This document shows positions 17,437-26,217 of a stretch of 41,883 nt of DNA, piece by piece. The notes beneath the pieces are model-generated. The model searched no databases, was not told where the DNA came from, and saw only the letters and a list, made by a program, of their open reading frames with translations. The position numbers and the translations under genes were made by a program. Numbering within the stretch: the stretch's first letter is position 1; each line of letters opens with the position of its first letter. Origin of the DNA: an uncultured Clostridia bacterium (lineage in GTDB: Bacteria > Bacillota > Clostridia > Lachnospirales > Lachnospiraceae); assembly GCA_947643415.1 (NCBI GenBank), contig CANRWA010000031.1, positions 1 to 41,883 on the forward strand, in the 5' to 3' direction.

Positions 17437-18615
17437 CTAATAAGCACGCAGCCATTTTATTATTTTTCTCGCTATCTTATAAGCAGGTCCTTCCAGTTTC
17501 CTTCTGGCATTCACCAGCTCTTTCCGGATCTCGATATTCTGTGGGCAGTGCTGTTCACATTTGCCACAGCCAATACAATTTGACGCCGCAGAAGAAGTAC
17601 TCCTCAGGGCAGTACACATCAGATACTCCTTCTCTGCCGAGAACCAGCCCTCCGAATATCTTCGGTTATAGGCAGCAAATGTTCCAGGGATATCCACATT
17701 CTGCGGACATGGCATACAATATCGGCATCCGGTACAGCCCACTTTCACTCCCTCATTGATGGCATCCACCACCTGCGACAACATATTTTCCTCTGACTCT
17801 CCCAACTCACCCACCTGGGCCTCCGAAGCAGATGCCGTATTCTCCTCTACCATATCCAGTGAATTCATACCGGACAAAACACAGGTTACCTCTGGCTGGT
17901 TCCAGAGCCAGCGGAATGCCCACTGCGCCGGAGTATGCGGAACCGGATACTCCTCCATAATCTTATATGCTTTTTCTGGCAGACGGTTTACCAGACGCCC
18001 GCCCCGCAGCGGCTCCATAATAATGACAGGAAGTCCCTTTTTATTCGCATAACGAAGCCCTGTGTGCCCTGCCTGGGAATGTTCATCCATATAATTGTAT
18101 TGAATCTGGCAGAAATCCCAATCATAAACATCTACCAGCCTGCAGAACATGTCTGAATTTCCATGATAGGAAAATCCAATCTGGCGAATGGCGCCACTCT
18201 CTTTCTTCTTCTTTAACCACTCCACAATGCCAAGCTCCTTCAGGCGTTCCCACGTCTTCACATCAGTGAGCATATGCATAAGATAATAATCAATATAGTC
18301 CGTCTGCAGGCGGGATAGCTGTTCATCAAAATACTTGTCCATACTCCCCTCATTTTTGATAAGGTAATGGGGAAGCTTAGTGGCGATACTGACTTTTTCC
18401 CGGATCTGATTCTTCGCCAGTATTTCTCCCAGCGCCTTCTCACTGCCCGGATATACATAGGCAGTGTCATAATAGTTGACACCTGCATGGTAGGCAGCCA
18501 TAATCTCCCTCTCTGCCTTTTCTTTATTGATCCTTCCTGCGGTCTGGGTAAAACGCATACACCCATAGCCAAGGATTGATATGTCATTGCCATATCGGTC
18601 TTTTCTATAATTCAA
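17437..18615 (-). CDS. Aldo/keto reductase with C-terminal 4Fe-4S ferredoxin-like domain
   Basis: The TIM-barrel part has the family signatures ILGYGCMRF, NYYDTAYVYPGSEKALGE, and DYIDYYLMHM, plus the catalytic Asp/Tyr of the GVNYYDTAYVY region and Lys in IATKLP. The C-terminal roughly 110 residues contain two Cys clusters, CTGCRYCMPCPQ and NCIGCGKCEQHCPQ, which should bind iron-sulfur clusters. It probably reduces a carbonyl or quinone-like substrate; the true substrate is unknown. A TTG start at 18615, just after GAGGTGA, is preferred to the GTG at 18624, which lies inside that ribosome site. Confidence 0.92.
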   Translation of the reverse strand: MNYRKDRYGNDISILGYGCMRFTQTAGRINKEKAEREIMAAYHAGVNYYDTAYVYPGSEKALGEILAKNQIREKVSIATKLPHYLIKNEGSMDKYFDEQLSRLQTDYIDYYLMHMLTDVKTWERLKELGIVEWLKKKKESGAIRQIGFSYHGNSDMFCRLVDVYDWDFCQIQYNYMDEHSQAGHTGLRYANKKGLPVIIMEPLRGGRLVNRLPEKAYKIMEEYPVPHTPAQWAFRWLWNQPEVTCVLSGMNSLDMVEENTASASEAQVGELGESEENMLSQVVDAINEGVKVGCTGCRYCMPCPQNVDIPGTFAAYNRRYSEGWFSAEKEYLMCTALRSTSSAASNCIGCGKCEQHCPQNIEIRKELVNARRKLEGPAYKIARKIIKWLRAY

Positions 18616-18715
18616 AATAGTCACCTCAGTCTATATTTTTCCACCTTTTCCCAGTGTAACACAATTTGCCCTAAAGTCAAATAAGAAATGCCCCGCTTCT
18701 AGGGCAATCGCTTCC

Positions 18716-18745
18716 TTGCCAAAGCACCGGACTAAATGTTATAAT
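18716..18745 (+). promoter_or_regulatory. Predicted plus-strand promoter
   Basis: TTGCCA at 18716-18721 and a perfect TATAAT at 18740-18745 are 18 nt apart. It is the only convincing plus-strand promoter seen, and it overlaps the start of the following ORF, so the message would be nearly leaderless or the gene start has been lost. Confidence 0.5.
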
Positions 18746-18746
18746 A

Positions 18747-19103
18747 GTGAATGTCCTTGGCAGAACCCGTTTGGCAAAAATTTATGATCTGGCGGATATA
18801 TATCATAGTGATAACATAGATCGTGTCAGCGATGATTTTATAGAAGAGGCTGCTATCCCAGAGGGCGCTTTTGACAATGTTGCCAGCGCAAAATACGCCA
18901 TTCCAAGCCATTGGGACATTGGAAAGGTATATAAAAGACTGATTCTTGGTATTGCAAAGGAAAAAAATATAGACATCATAGAAGCTCTGATGACTGCCTA
19001 TAATTCATTCGTCAGTGACAAAATACAGGATTTCAACAGCAGCTTCTACTATGATGCCCCACAAAATATTTTAAATGCCTGGTTGTATGGAAAACTTGAA
19101 TAG
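18747..19103 (+). CDS. Hypothetical 118-residue protein, possibly a 3' gene remnant
   Basis: I do not recognise a family. The ORF is the only credible plus-strand gene in the window. It starts with GTG (or possibly an internal codon) and has no ribosome site. The protein is acidic, helical and soluble (YAIPSHWDIGKVYKRLI, then EALMTAYNSFVSDKIQDFNSSFYYD). The text looks like real coding sequence, but the absent ribosome site and the -10 box two bases before the GTG suggest that a 5' part has been deleted. It could be the tail of a two-part toxin-antitoxin or regulator gene; this is a guess. Confidence 0.5.
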   Translation: MNVLGRTRLAKIYDLADIYHSDNIDRVSDDFIEEAAIPEGAFDNVASAKYAIPSHWDIGKVYKRLILGIAKEKNIDIIEALMTAYNSFVSDKIQDFNSSFYYDAPQNILNAWLYGKLE

Positions 19104-19146
19104 TCTTTCCACTCCATCCTGCTTGAAAATGCCCGTCTGGACTTTT

Positions 19147-19779
19147 TCAATTTAGTGCGGATAAACCATCCCGCCTCCTCTTATCCACCACGATCCATTC
19201 ATCCAGAGAGAGAGGCATATAATCTGAGAACATACAGAAACAGTTGATCATCTGGCAGGGGACAGGTAAAGGGATCTTATCTCCCAGACCCTGGCAAAGA
19301 GTCCGTTTTGTCTCATTGATAAATCGGTTTACAAGAATCTCATCCTGCGTGTTATGAACATGTCCATATAACATATATGTCTTTGCCTTTCCCTCTTTAT
19401 CCCGGCGGTACTGTCCATTATAGCAGAAGACAGGATAGTGGCTCAGTATGATCTTTCTTTTATTGTCATGCAGCTCTGCATAAGGTTTCATCCATTCAAA
19501 CCGTGAAGCGTCAAAACGCCGGTCGTTCAGGTAATTGTCATGATTCCCGATAATGAGATATAACCGCCCATTCAGGCGCGCCAATATATCACTGGTGGCT
19601 CTGCCACGCTCCATGGACACATCGCCCAAGATCACCACCTCATCATTGGGACGAACCTTCGTATTCCATTTATGAATGATATATTCATGCATCTCGTCAC
19701 AGGAGGCAAAACCTCTCTTATCCATCTTAGTCAGCAGACTCTCATGATAGAAATGCAGGTCTGAAATAAAATATCTCAC
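19147..19779 (-). CDS. Calcineurin-like metallophosphoesterase
   Basis: This protein of about 210 residues has the full set of phosphoesterase metal motifs in order: ISDLHFYH, ILGDVS, IGNHDN, ILSHYP and YGHVHN. It should bind two metal ions and hydrolyse a phosphoester or nucleotide, substrate unknown. I place the start at the GTG at 19779 (VRYFISDLHFYH) because family members begin here and GAGGAAG lies upstream. The longer ORF from 19863 would overlap the preceding secreted-protein gene and adds no conserved sequence. Confidence 0.88.
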   Translation of the reverse strand: MRYFISDLHFYHESLLTKMDKRGFASCDEMHEYIIHKWNTKVRPNDEVVILGDVSMERGRATSDILARLNGRLYLIIGNHDNYLNDRRFDASRFEWMKPYAELHDNKRKIILSHYPVFCYNGQYRRDKEGKAKTYMLYGHVHNTQDEILVNRFINETKRTLCQGLGDKIPLPVPCQMINCFCMFSDYMPLSLDEWIVVDKRRRDGLSALN

Positions 19780-19829
19780 TGATCCACTATCGCTTCCTCT
19801 AGATTCCTGAATTGATGACTTACAGCCAG

Positions 19830-20144
19830 CTACTTCTTTATTGTAGAATGGCCATAGTAGCACTTTCCATTATGTTTATGTTTCCCATTCTTCCGGCATT
19901 TCGTTACTGTACACTGGCTGTATCTTTTGCCGCCTGTTGCGTGGCCATAATAGTACTTTCCGTTGTGCTTATGCTTTCCGTTTTTACGGCATTTTGCCAC
20001 TGTGCACTGACTGTAGGTAATGCATCTGCCTGATTTCCTTGCAGCATTATGGTGTCCTCCGCCATGATGTCCATGCGCCTGTACTGTCACAGCAGATGGC
20101 AGGAGCATCAGTACAGCAGCAAAGAGAAGAATCCTTTTTCTCAT
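19830..20144 (-). CDS. Secreted His/Cys-rich protein with two 26-residue repeats
   Basis: This 104-residue protein has a clear signal peptide (MRKRILLFAAVLMLLPSAVT, cleavage after VQA near residue 23) and a His-rich start to the mature part (HGHHGGGHH). Two near-identical repeats follow at about 44-69 and 75-100, with the pattern YSQCTVxKCRKNGKHKHNGKxYYGH. The C-x4-C-x3-G-x-H-x-H arrangement could bind zinc or copper. A strong GGGAGGTGAT site precedes the ATG. I know similar repeats from secreted proteins of related clostridia but no established function. It may be co-transcribed with the phosphoesterase. Confidence 0.8.
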   Translation of the reverse strand: MRKRILLFAAVLMLLPSAVTVQAHGHHGGGHHNAARKSGRCITYSQCTVAKCRKNGKHKHNGKYYYGHATGGKRYSQCTVTKCRKNGKHKHNGKCYYGHSTIKK

Positions 20145-20218
20145 TTTTCAGATCACCTCCCGAAAAGTCTTTCCTGTTTTCGTCCATTGTAACATGGATC
20201 AGGCTATAGTTCAACGGT

Positions 20219-20956
20219 TTAAATATCCAATTTGACTAAATATTTAAGCTGCGCGCCATCTACTACATCTTCTGGAATCCAGCCATCAACATCATCTTTT
20301 TCAGAATAAACCTTTAACCAATACTTTTTTCCTGCTTTTTTAAATTTATCTTTATATTCAATACCATCTTTACCTGCTTTTATAAGTACTTTCGATTTTT
20401 TAGATGCATTCTTATATATTTTAACTTTTTCAGCCAAATCCTTTTTGACTTGAATATATACTTTCCCTTCTTCTATTTTTGAAAAAAGGGGCAAATAATT
20501 TGAATAGCCATTGGAAATCCTACTTTCCCATGATTGAAATGTCTGTTTAGCCACGCTAACTTTACTTACCAGTCCATCATCCAAATACGCACTAATCGGC
20601 AAGTCTGGCAAAGCAGCAATAATATATAGGAATACAATCATTAGGAATAGAATTTTTTTTACTCTATTCCCCAATTTTATCGGCGTTGATATTTTTGCGT
20701 TCGCCCAATCTACTATTTTTTCATCTGCTCTATATGCCCATTCTTTCCCCTTCCCTACCAGAGATATAAATTTTGTAGTAATCAATACTATTAAATTAAT
20801 AAGTAAATACTTAAACTTAATAAATGTAAAAAATCTCTTTAAGATTTTAAATAGGATAAAAACCAGTAATAAGAAAACGACATACTCGATCAGTAAACGT
20901 ACAGGCCACGATAAGGTATACAAATCCTGCCATAATCCAAAATAAATCTTATTCAT
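20219..20956 (-). CDS. Three-TM membrane protein with extracytoplasmic SH3b domain
   Basis: This 245-residue protein has three hydrophobic segments at about 20-40, 48-67 and 100-119. The C-terminal domain at about 155-232 (YIQVKKDLAEKVKIYKNASK through DGWIPEDVV) resembles bacterial SH3b. With three membrane passes after a short cytoplasmic start, the SH3b domain would face outside, where such domains often contact the cell wall. It is the last gene of the TIR operon, and its ATG overlaps the upstream stop as ATGA, so the two are translationally coupled. It may anchor or sense at the envelope for that operon. Confidence 0.75.
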   Translation of the reverse strand: MNKIYFGLWQDLYTLSWPVRLLIEYVVFLLLVFILFKILKRFFTFIKFKYLLINLIVLITTKFISLVGKGKEWAYRADEKIVDWANAKISTPIKLGNRVKKILFLMIVFLYIIAALPDLPISAYLDDGLVSKVSVAKQTFQSWESRISNGYSNYLPLFSKIEEGKVYIQVKKDLAEKVKIYKNASKKSKVLIKAGKDGIEYKDKFKKAGKKYWLKVYSEKDDVDGWIPEDVVDGAQLKYLVKLDI

Positions 20957-21924
20957 ATGCTATCACCATCTTCAAGTGAATTTTCTTCTTCCTTTTGTTC
21001 AATTTGCCTTTCTTCTGCGCCTTCTATTTGTGGCTGCCTGTCCTTAGAAATAAAATTTGAATTTTTGATTATTCCCAATAATGTATCACTGGCATCCCTG
21101 TCTGAGATCCAGTCATTTTCTTTGAATTTTTCCAGAAAATCGAGATCTCTTTTCTGCTTTTCTTTAATATACTGATAAAATTCCTTTCCATCCATATTTC
21201 CTTTTAAGTGTTCTTCTGCGACAGGGGCTATCTCCCCAAAAACTTCTGCCAGATGCTGTAAATGTTCTGCCTTCTTTCTCTGCACTTCATGTTCACTTTC
21301 CAGCACACGCTCCTCTTGTTCCTTGCGGACAATTTCTAGCCGTGCTTCATTTTTCTGCTTATGTATCTCTATATCTGTATACTTATCTGAATTCATCACC
21401 TTTAATGCATCCTCATCAAGAGATACATTGATCTGAACATTTTTTAAAAGCAGGCTGTGGCACTTTTGGAATGCTTTGTCCACCCCTTTATACAAAGCCT
21501 TTTCTAATTCATTCCCTTCCCTTATTCCCCACTTTTCATCATTTTTATTAAGACATTTTTTTATTGCCTCATTCATAATTTTCTCTGATTCCTGATTGTC
21601 TTCAAAAAAATATTCCTTTACATTTTTTAACTGGTAAGTAACAGTAATTTGGACATGAAAATAGAAATCACAACCTGTCATGGTTAAATTAAAGTTCCGA
21701 CTGCTTGTCTTCTCTTTCATGGTGAAAGTTACTTTCATATTATACCTTCCACGGCGAACATCAGCAGATAAAGGCTTTGTATAAGGATCTATCACCATAC
21801 TTCCGTTTTCCCCACGCTCTTTACGATACAAAAGTATGCATTCATCGGCGTTAGCTATCGGTACTTTATCCAGAATTCCAAATTTAAATTTCTCTGTTCT
21901 CATTATGAATCCGCTCATAGTCAT
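20953..21924 (-). CDS. Coiled-coil protein, possibly SPFH/band-7-like, in the TIR operon
   Basis: This 323-residue soluble protein has an N-terminal beta-rich half (VPIANADECILLYRK, RGRYNMKVTFTMK, YFHVQITVTYQL) and a charged coiled-coil region at about 190-260 (EARLEIVRKEQEERVLES). The layout of a beta domain followed by a Glu-rich helical region recalls SPFH/stomatin proteins, but I see no membrane segment and the family call is weak. The ATG at 21924 has AGGAGG five bases upstream and overlaps the preceding gene by 41 nt, so translation is coupled. Its C-terminus is acidic and likely disordered. Confidence 0.65.
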   Translation of the reverse strand: MTMSGFIMRTEKFKFGILDKVPIANADECILLYRKERGENGSMVIDPYTKPLSADVRRGRYNMKVTFTMKEKTSSRNFNLTMTGCDFYFHVQITVTYQLKNVKEYFFEDNQESEKIMNEAIKKCLNKNDEKWGIREGNELEKALYKGVDKAFQKCHSLLLKNVQINVSLDEDALKVMNSDKYTDIEIHKQKNEARLEIVRKEQEERVLESEHEVQRKKAEHLQHLAEVFGEIAPVAEEHLKGNMDGKEFYQYIKEKQKRDLDFLEKFKENDWISDRDASDTLLGIIKNSNFISKDRQPQIEGAEERQIEQKEEENSLEDGDSI

Positions 21925-23428
21925 CTATCCTCCTGCTCTGTACATTGATTCTTTTTACTATATCTGTTCTATAATCCGCATCACAATATGTGGCAAACAC
22001 CGCCTCAACAAATTGTACGATCCTTTTCTTTCGTTCGCTTTCCGGAATTCTTGCAAAATATCTTCCCAATTCCAAATAAAATTGTTTCCTAAGCCCACTT
22101 ATTCTCCAACTCATATGCCACAATGCGCACAATTTTGAACGAACCTGATTGGGACTATAAACCAGTTTAACAAAAACAGCCTCTTTTTTATAATCCTCCT
22201 CAAAAGAACTGTAATCTATATCAACAAGAAACATAATTATAAATATCACACAAATATAATCTTTTTTTTCATGATCCAAAGTATAATGATACAATCTCTC
22301 AATCAGAATCCGGTAAAACATGTAATCACGCATACCGACTAAAAAGAAATCTCTTATACTTTGAATCATATGGTCACAATCTTCATCATTTTCGAACTCC
22401 TGCAATATCCTATCTAGGTAACTTTCTACAGCAGATTTTATGTAGTTTATTTTTTCCTTTTTTCCAGTACAAATTAACAGAACAACAAGATGATAATGAC
22501 GTTGTGCCATTCTGCTCCATTGTTTAATCAAATTATCAATATTTCTTTGAAATTCCTCATCAGCATTCAACTGAAGTACTGTACGTGCCAATCCCATATC
22601 CACTAAAATGTTTTGTCGTTTAAACAAATGCTTAGTTATCGTATGTGCAAAGAAATGGAAATCCTGCTTCGCAAGATGAGCAAAAACCATACTGGCTCGA
22701 TATGACATAGTACTTCTCTTTGACAACATGCAATCTGTTAGCCATACTGTCAACTGATTACGAATAGAAGGGAATTTCCAAATACAATTCAAAATATTTT
22801 CTGCGTACTCTTCTCTCAAAAATCTAACATAATCAACCTCTGTCTTTCCAATATTTGAATTTAATGTATCTTTATATGTCTCAGCCCCAAATTCCCTTAA
22901 ATTTTGTTGTGGAAAAATATTCGGTTGAACATCATTCTTTCCATGCAGTGAAATTGCCAAATTCTCTGCTGCCTCAGTGATCCATATATATGGCATAAAA
23001 TAAAAAACCGAACAAGCAATTAGATAGGAAACCTTCATCGTATTATAATTTTCCGATATCCACTCTTCCAGTTTCTCAGAATCCTCCACTATTGGTATTT
23101 CATCTCCCTGCCCTCTTTTATTCTGAGAGGCAGAAAAATTCACATCATTAAATCTTGCCCCATCTCCTGCCATAACCCCATTATTTGTGAGATATTCTTT
23201 CTGATACTGAAGATACAGATAAACATTCCCTTGTGTATCTTGTTTAATGTTGTGAACTATTTCACCAAGTTCCTCACCAATTTTTTCTCTGATACCCTTT
23301 TTAATTTCTGTATCTTCCTTCTTTTTTGCTTCTTCATCCTCATCTTCTCTCTCACTCTTTCCTGGCTCTATTTCACTCTGGCCATCATCACTTATCTGCT
23401 TATCTTTCTCAAATTCTTGTGTGTTCAT
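21884..23428 (-). CDS. Large helical protein of unknown family, partner of the TIR protein
   Basis: I do not recognise a known domain in these 514 residues. The first roughly 60 residues are highly charged. Residues 82-98 carry NNGVMAGDGARFNDVNF, closely matching the end of the upstream TIR protein. The rest (about 110-510) is predicted helical, rich in Tyr, Phe and Trp, without Walker motifs, signal peptide or clear membrane segments. This could be a repeat-type sensor or scaffold. It starts 7 nt after the TIR stop; the GGAGGG ribosome site is formed by the last TIR codons. The shared motif and the coupling suggest that the two proteins work together. Confidence 0.75.
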   Translation of the reverse strand: MNTQEFEKDKQISDDGQSEIEPGKSEREDEDEEAKKKEDTEIKKGIREKIGEELGEIVHNIKQDTQGNVYLYLQYQKEYLTNNGVMAGDGARFNDVNFSASQNKRGQGDEIPIVEDSEKLEEWISENYNTMKVSYLIACSVFYFMPYIWITEAAENLAISLHGKNDVQPNIFPQQNLREFGAETYKDTLNSNIGKTEVDYVRFLREEYAENILNCIWKFPSIRNQLTVWLTDCMLSKRSTMSYRASMVFAHLAKQDFHFFAHTITKHLFKRQNILVDMGLARTVLQLNADEEFQRNIDNLIKQWSRMAQRHYHLVVLLICTGKKEKINYIKSAVESYLDRILQEFENDEDCDHMIQSIRDFFLVGMRDYMFYRILIERLYHYTLDHEKKDYICVIFIIMFLVDIDYSSFEEDYKKEAVFVKLVYSPNQVRSKLCALWHMSWRISGLRKQFYLELGRYFARIPESERKKRIVQFVEAVFATYCDADYRTDIVKRINVQSRRIDDYERIHNENREI

Positions 23429-23435
23429 TATTCAA

Positions 23436-23978
23436 TTACCCTCCAAAACTAATATCTCCGAAATTGGCATTGTCCCCTGTAATAATACCTGAATTATTAA
23501 TGATTTTGATTTTTTCATGTTTTCTTTTATCCTGTGCGTTTGATTCCGCATTATAGCCATTCAATTTTAACTCTCTAATGCGGGATACCACCATTGACGC
23601 AATCTCATCTTCATGTTTGCATTTTCCATCAATATATACCACCGATTTTAAGTCAGCTGGCAATTCCTTTTTATTTGTATAATCAACAACAATTCTTCTC
23701 CGCTGATCTCTCTTCTCTTCCCCTCTGGAAACACGTCTTTCCAGTTCTGTCCATTCACTTGCTAAATACCTATCCGAAACCAACAACAGCCGGACTAATG
23801 ACTGATTCTTATATGTATCATATAGTACCTCATTAAGTTTTTCCGACATTAGTTCCCTTTGCCTTTCTGGGGCATAAAATACATTAACCCCCTCTGCCTC
23901 AAGATACCCCGCTATTTTTGATGCGGTTTCCCCTATCTCGCTCTGATAAGATATAGCAATATCATATTTGTAATCCAT
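23436..23978 (-). CDS. TIR-domain protein with C-terminal G-D-x-A-x-F signalling-type motif
   Basis: This 180-residue protein has a TIR domain at about 3-140: YDIAISYQSEIGETASKIAGYL, LVRLLLVSDRYLASEWTELE, and SVVYIDGK. E80 in W-T-E-L-E is at the position of the catalytic Glu in TIR NAD hydrolases, so NAD cleavage or signal synthesis is possible. The last 20 residues (INNSGIITGDNANFGDISF) form a short Gly/Asp/Phe motif with a near copy in the next gene. Bacterial TIR proteins commonly act in antiphage defence. It is the first gene of a four-gene operon transcribed away from trpA. Confidence 0.85.
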   Translation of the reverse strand: MDYKYDIAISYQSEIGETASKIAGYLEAEGVNVFYAPERQRELMSEKLNEVLYDTYKNQSLVRLLLVSDRYLASEWTELERRVSRGEEKRDQRRRIVVDYTNKKELPADLKSVVYIDGKCKHEDEIASMVVSRIRELKLNGYNAESNAQDKRKHEKIKIINNSGIITGDNANFGDISFGG

Positions 23979-24019
23979 ATATTTTCATCCCTCTTTCAAT
24001 TACTTTTTTACCCTTAATA

Positions 24020-24048
24020 TTCATACACTAAAATAAAGGAAAATGCAA
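24020..24048 (-). promoter_or_regulatory. Possible promoter of the TIR operon
   Basis: Minus-strand TTGCAT (24048-24043) and TATGAA (24025-24020) are 17 nt apart, a weak match. Two direct repeats TTGGCAA on the plus strand at 24054-24060 and 24075-24081 lie 21 bp apart just upstream of the -35. That places them on one helix face, a layout compatible with activator or repressor sites. Confidence 0.35.
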
Positions 24049-24136
24049 TACCCTTGGCAATATTGGTTCAATTTTTGGCAAAACTGGTAAATCAATATAC
24101 AAATTGCACAAACTTATATCTTCACATGATAAACAT

Positions 24137-24204
24137 AAAAAACCCACAGAGACATTCGCAGATGATACAGATTAATCTGCTCATCCTCACTTTGCCTCTG
24201 TGGG
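24137..24204 (-). terminator. Rho-independent terminator after trpA
   Basis: In minus-strand reading, a 9-bp stem pairs CCCACAGAG (24204-24196) with CTCTGTGGG (24151-24143) and is followed by TTTTTT (24142-24137). The loop contains an inner palindrome CAGATTAATCTG (24168-24179). It starts 24 nt after the trpA stop and separates the trp operon from the TIR operon. Confidence 0.85.
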
Positions 24205-24227
24205 GATAGAAATTTATGCCACATTTA

Positions 24228-24998
24228 TTACCTTACTGCCTCTTTCATGGAACGGACATACTCTCCCACATATTTCGGTGCCTCTTTCCCATGCTTCTCA
24301 ATGATCTTTATGATTGCTGAACCAACGATAGCACCATCTGAAAGATCTGCCATCTTCCGCGCCTGTTCCGGTGTTGAGATACCAAAACCTATAGCACAGG
24401 GAATATCTGTATTTTGCCGGACAACCTCAACGATCGATGCCAGGTCTGTCTTTATCTCGCTTCTCGCTCCCGTCACGCCAAGACTGGAAACGATATAAAG
24501 AAACCCCTCTGCTTCCCTGGCGATCATGGCAATACGGTTCTCTGAGGTAGGAGCGATCAATGAGATGAGATCCACTTCATTCTGATGGCATACGGACTGA
24601 AATTCATCCTTCTCCTCAAAGGGCAGGTCAGGCAGGATAAGACCATCTATCCCGGCATCCCTGCAAAGGGATATAAAACGTTCCGCCCCATAGGAAAATA
24701 CTACATTGGCATAGGTCATAAATACCATCGGCACTTTCACATCACTGCGAAGGTCTCTTACCAGGCCAAAGATCTTATCGGTAGTAACCCCGCCTCTCAA
24801 TGCTCGCAGGTTAGCACCCTGGATGACAGGCCCTTCTGCTGTGGGATCAGAAAATGGAATTCCCAGTTCTATAAGATCGGCACCATTCTCTGCTGCTGCG
24901 CGCACAGCGGCAGCGGTGGTTTCCAGATCCGGATCGCCGCATGTAATAAAAGGAATAAATGCCTTTCCATCCTCAAAAGCTGATTTAATCTTACTCAT
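24228..24998 (-). CDS. trpA: Tryptophan synthase alpha chain
   Basis: TrpA splits indole-3-glycerol phosphate into indole and glyceraldehyde 3-phosphate. Motifs [41 protein letters not shown] and GSAIIK are present. The family's catalytic Glu (in ELG) is kept, but the position corresponding to Asp60 of the enteric enzyme is Glu (PTAEG instead of PLADG). I start at 24998 (MSKIKS) because GGGAGG precedes it; the gene then overlaps trpB by 8 nt. An ORF extending to 25067 is an upstream overrun. Confidence 0.95.
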   Translation of the reverse strand: MSKIKSAFEDGKAFIPFITCGDPDLETTAAAVRAAAENGADLIELGIPFSDPTAEGPVIQGANLRALRGGVTTDKIFGLVRDLRSDVKVPMVFMTYANVVFSYGAERFISLCRDAGIDGLILPDLPFEEKDEFQSVCHQNEVDLISLIAPTSENRIAMIAREAEGFLYIVSSLGVTGARSEIKTDLASIVEVVRQNTDIPCAIGFGISTPEQARKMADLSDGAIVGSAIIKIIEKHGKEAPKYVGEYVRSMKEAVR

Positions 24999-26181
24999 GG
25001 ATATCCTCCCCTCTGTAACGGGCAATGGCAGCACAATCTTTGTCGCCCCTGCCGGATATAGTGACAACGATGATCTGATCTTTACTCATAGATGGCGCCA
25101 TCTTGACCACATGGGCGATGGCATGGGCAGATTCGATGGCTGGAATAATTCCCTCCATCTTTGACAGATATTCAAAGGCACACACTGCCTCTTCATCTGT
25201 AACTGGTACATATTCTGCCCTTCCTGTATCATGCAGGTAAGCATGTTCCGGTCCGATACCAGGGTAATCCAGCCCGGCAGAGATAGAATATACTGGTGCG
25301 ATCTGCCCATATTCATCCTGGCAGAAATAGGATTTCATTCCATGGAAGATGCCCACCTTACCCGTATTGACCGTAGCGGCTGTCTCAAAGGTGTCTATCC
25401 CCCTGCCTGCCGCCTCACAGCCGATCAGCCTCACATCCTTATCTTCGATAAAATGATAGAAACTACCCATAGCATTGGAACCCCCGCCCACACAAGCGAC
25501 CACGGCATCCGGCAGTCTTCCTTCTTTCGCAAGGATCTGTTCTTTGATCTCCCTTGAGATAACAGACTGAAAATCCCTTACGATCATTGGAAATGGGTGA
25601 GGCCCCATGACAGATCCAAGGCAGTAATGGGTATCGCTGATACGGGACGTCCATTCGCGCATTGCCTCCGAGACAGCATCTTTGAGGGTAGCCGTCCCTG
25701 TCGTGACAGGGATTACCTCTGTCCCCAGCAGCCGCATACGGTATACATTAAGTGCCTGCCGGATCGTGTCTTCCTCTCCCATAAAGACAACGCATTCCAT
25801 GCCCAGCAATGCCGCTGCAGTCGCTGTCGCCACACCATGCTGCCCGGCCCCTGTCTCTGCGATAAGACGGGTCTTGCCCATCTTTTTTGCCAGAAGTGCC
25901 TGCCCCAGCACATTGTTGATCTTGTGTGAACCTGTATGGTTCAGATCCTCACGCTTCAGATAGATCTTTGCCCCACCCAGGTCTTTCGTCATCTTCCCGG
26001 CATAATATAGAAGTGACGGCCTTCCTGCATACTCGTTAAATAGTGCACTCAGCTCCTGATTAAACTCAGGATCATCTTTATAATGTTCATACGCTTCTTC
26101 CAGTTCGATCACTGCATTCATCAGCGTCTCTGGAATATACTGTCCACCGTGAATGCCGAAGCGTCCATTTTGATTTGTCAT
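24991..26181 (-). CDS. trpB: Tryptophan synthase beta chain
   Basis: TrpB condenses indole with serine using pyridoxal phosphate. It has the PLP lysine in [13 protein letters not shown], the phosphate-binding GGGSNAMG, and [16 protein letters not shown] at the start. At about 396 residues it is a standard TrpB1. I use the ATG at 26181, which has GGAGG seven bases upstream, and not the ATG at 26199. It follows trpC directly; trpF, which often lies here, is missing. Confidence 0.96.
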   Translation of the reverse strand: MTNQNGRFGIHGGQYIPETLMNAVIELEEAYEHYKDDPEFNQELSALFNEYAGRPSLLYYAGKMTKDLGGAKIYLKREDLNHTGSHKINNVLGQALLAKKMGKTRLIAETGAGQHGVATATAAALLGMECVVFMGEEDTIRQALNVYRMRLLGTEVIPVTTGTATLKDAVSEAMREWTSRISDTHYCLGSVMGPHPFPMIVRDFQSVISREIKEQILAKEGRLPDAVVACVGGGSNAMGSFYHFIEDKDVRLIGCEAAGRGIDTFETAATVNTGKVGIFHGMKSYFCQDEYGQIAPVYSISAGLDYPGIGPEHAYLHDTGRAEYVPVTDEEAVCAFEYLSKMEGIIPAIESAHAIAHVVKMAPSMSKDQIIVVTISGRGDKDCAAIARYRGEDIHE

Positions 26182-26217
26182 ATTCTTACCTCCATCCACA
26201 CATGTTTTTGTGTGCTC

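Noticed and set aside
19780..19863. Longer N-terminus for the metallophosphoesterase
   Set aside because: It overlaps the secreted-protein gene, adds residues without homology, and a GTG with upstream GAGGAAG gives the expected family start.
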